A stretch of 64,000 nucleotides of DNA from JAMQKA01 sp031569985 (GTDB taxonomy: Bacteria > Bacteroidota > Rhodothermia > Balneolales > Balneolaceae), in assembly GCF_031569985.1 (NCBI RefSeq), contig NZ_JAMQKA010000018.1, forward strand, positions 46,677 through 110,676, given 5' to 3'. Positions 62,976 to 64,000 of the stretch are shown here, one piece after another (the stretch's first letter is position 1; the number at the start of each line of letters is the position of its first letter). Both the position numbers and the translations under genes were made by a program. The notes below the pieces were generated by a model. The model saw only the letters and a list, made by a program, of their open reading frames with translations. It ran no database searches and was not told where the DNA came from.

Positions 62976-63056
62976 GGATCCAACGTATCCTTGTGCAGGA
63001 TCCAGTGTATCCTGTCGTCGGATCCAGTGTATCCGATGGTGGGATACAGTGTCTGT
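62976..63056. repeat. 22-bp tandem repeat, about 3.5 units
   Basis: Units start at 62976, 62998, 63020 and 63042 with core GGATCCAGTGTATCC (the first has GGATCCAACGTATCC, the last is partial and diverged). Each core is itself an imperfect inverted repeat (GGATCC/GTATCC). The period is about two helical turns. Confidence 0.75.
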
Positions 63057-63276
63057 TTTGATACAAGAACTATTTAAAAACATCGCCGTTATCACAAGTA
63101 GGCTTTTCTGACGTGGCGATCTCCCTGTCCGTTTTTTGTTCAGCCATCGGGAGATTGCCTCCAGACAACTGTCGGGATCCCGATTGTCGTGGAATTCCTC
63201 ATAATGACAGTTATTTATCTCGAACTGACGTTACATTAACGTGAGTATAAACGGTCGTTACGATTTGCTTTTGAAT

Positions 63277-63502
63277 CACTACCCTTCCGGCTGCCCAAAA
63301 ACCGGTCGATGACCGGCATGTAGTAGCATTCCGGGTAGCCCGACTACTAGTATTCCACCCATTGCTCGCTTCCGTCCGCTCTGCGGCGGAAGCCCCTCTG
63401 ACGCTACTGGACGCGGAGCGTCCCAACAGGTCCCAACGCAGAGCATAGGGACCAAGCGTGGGGTTATAAATAAGAATTCTTATATCGAACTGACGTTACA
63501 TA
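63277..63502 (-). repeat. Dispersed repeat, copy B (inverted relative to copy A at 701-949)
   Basis: This is the reverse-complement match of copy A, lacking its extra ~30 bases. The 15-bp word CGAACTGACGTTACA occurs at 63221-63235 and again at 63486-63500, so copy B is bracketed by direct repeats. The hairpin CCGGTC-GAT-GACCGG (63302-63316) matches the terminator-like hairpin of copy A. Confidence 0.8.
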
Positions 63503-63969
63503 AATAGGGCTTACTCAAAAAGTCAGTGTTTGAATCCATCTCCTCTCCGCCCTTCGTAATTTTAGTTGATCGAGTAACCGTAGTCTGTGCGTGTAGAAAC
63601 CATTTTTGTTTGAGATCCGTGCATGCCAGCGGATCGAGTTTAAATGGTTTTATCCCGACGGCTGTCGGGAAGGGAAGCAACAAAAATTACATCTGCCGGC
63701 GATTTTTTTTCGTGAACAGTTCGCTAGTCCGCCCACCGGCGGATTTTGATCGTTCAAAAAATGAATACGAACTCTGACAGCTCAGGAGATCTCATGGTGG
63801 GACTAAACGCTGATCTGTTGAGAGCTGATATCAAAGATACAGGCTCTACGAGATCCTGAAAGAGATACTGAATCAAGTTCAGGCTTTATGTTAAAAAAAG
63901 GGGACCATCCCCTGGATTCGTCTTACATTCTTTCCTGTAATCCTGTTTAACAAATCAGAGGAGGTCCTC

Positions 63970-64000
63970 ATGTCTCGCCTGCAATCTACGAAACTTGATT
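63970..64000 (+). CDS. Start of a gene cut by the window edge (possibly IS110-type transposase)
   Basis: ATG at 63970 opens the frame MSRLQSTKLD and is preceded by a strong Shine-Dalgarno AGAGGAGGT (63957-63965), which is unusual in this window. The short N terminus is reminiscent of IS110-family transposases of Bacteroidota, and the surroundings are repeat-rich, but ten residues are too few for a firm call. Confidence 0.35.
   Translation, partial: MSRLQSTKLD

Larger units (their letters stand above)
62901..63969. other. 1.07-kb repeat-rich spacer at the right edge
   Basis: It holds a terminator, 22-bp tandem repeats, dispersed repeat copy B flanked by a 15-bp direct repeat, a TCCCGAC hairpin (63653-63670) and CCTGAA/TTCAGG REP-like text near 63855. 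The small open frames are short, overlap the repeats and are not convincing genes. Confidence 0.6.

Noticed and set aside
62976..63056. CRISPR array
   Set aside because: Units are 22 bp without unique spacers and no cas genes are present.
63526..63777. 83-codon open frame at the right end
   Set aside because: It crosses a hairpin and repeat-like text, has no recognisable features, and composition is not protein-like.

Overview
The window looks like a chromosome segment of a marine or halophilic member of the Bacteroidota/Balneolota group. The signs are a SusC/SusD pair, many lipoproteins, a CrtZ-type carotenoid hydroxylase, a DUF4212/sodium symporter/acetyl-CoA synthetase block, an HU-like protein with a DUF4469 tail, the Lhr-type helicase/PdeM repair pair, and few Shine-Dalgarno sequences. 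No rRNA, tRNA, CRISPR array or intact insertion sequence was seen. The phylum-level guess is inference from gene content.

Layout. 1-8.5 kb: the end of hflC, an UbiB-like kinase with a TetR regulator, crtZ, an exported glycosylasparaginase, a DinB-fold protein, an exported GH3 hexosaminidase and a TlpA-like lipoprotein. 8.5-14.9 kb: a compact signalling island made of a membrane TPR protein with anti-sigma-like topology, a large exported TPR-CHAT protease, three tandem copies of a tiny lipoprotein gene, and an ECF-type sigma factor. Two of its transcription units carry the same 35-nt promoter-like motif (TTTTTTGTAACA, 14 nt, CACTCTTGT), which suggests a self-contained ECF regulon. 14.9-28 kb: housekeeping genes (PdeM/Lhr helicase, acetate uptake and activation, alanine dehydrogenase, rsmA, groES-groEL).

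28-41.6 kb, mostly minus strand: a glycan-processing block with a lytic transglycosylase, GH20, GH29, two DUF1080 (3-keto-disaccharide hydrolase) proteins, one of which fuses HEAT repeats to three DUF1080 domains, a Gfo/Idh/MocA oxidoreductase, an amidohydrolase lipoprotein and a GH109-like alpha-N-acetylgalactosaminidase. 41.8-61.4 kb, plus strand and divergent from it: an AgaS-like SIS deaminase/isomerase, an amidohydrolase, a sodium symporter, SusC/SusD, and then an unusual series of exported enzymes. These are two RidA proteins, a sorbosone-dehydrogenase/cytochrome c lipoprotein, two SelA/DgaE-like PLP enzymes, an SMP-30-like lactonase and two EF_0837-type amidohydrolases. Nearly all carry Tat-like, Sec or lipoprotein signals, so the sequence suggests PLP-dependent deamination, enamine clearance by RidA and deacylation outside the cytoplasm. 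The likely substrate is an N-acylated amino sugar, amino-sugar acid or related amino compound, but this is inference.

61.4-64 kb: repeat-rich spacer, the HU-like/DUF4469 gene, 22-bp tandem repeats, an inverted copy of the dispersed repeat found near 0.7-0.95 kb, and the first codons of a gene with an unusually strong ribosome binding site at the right edge.
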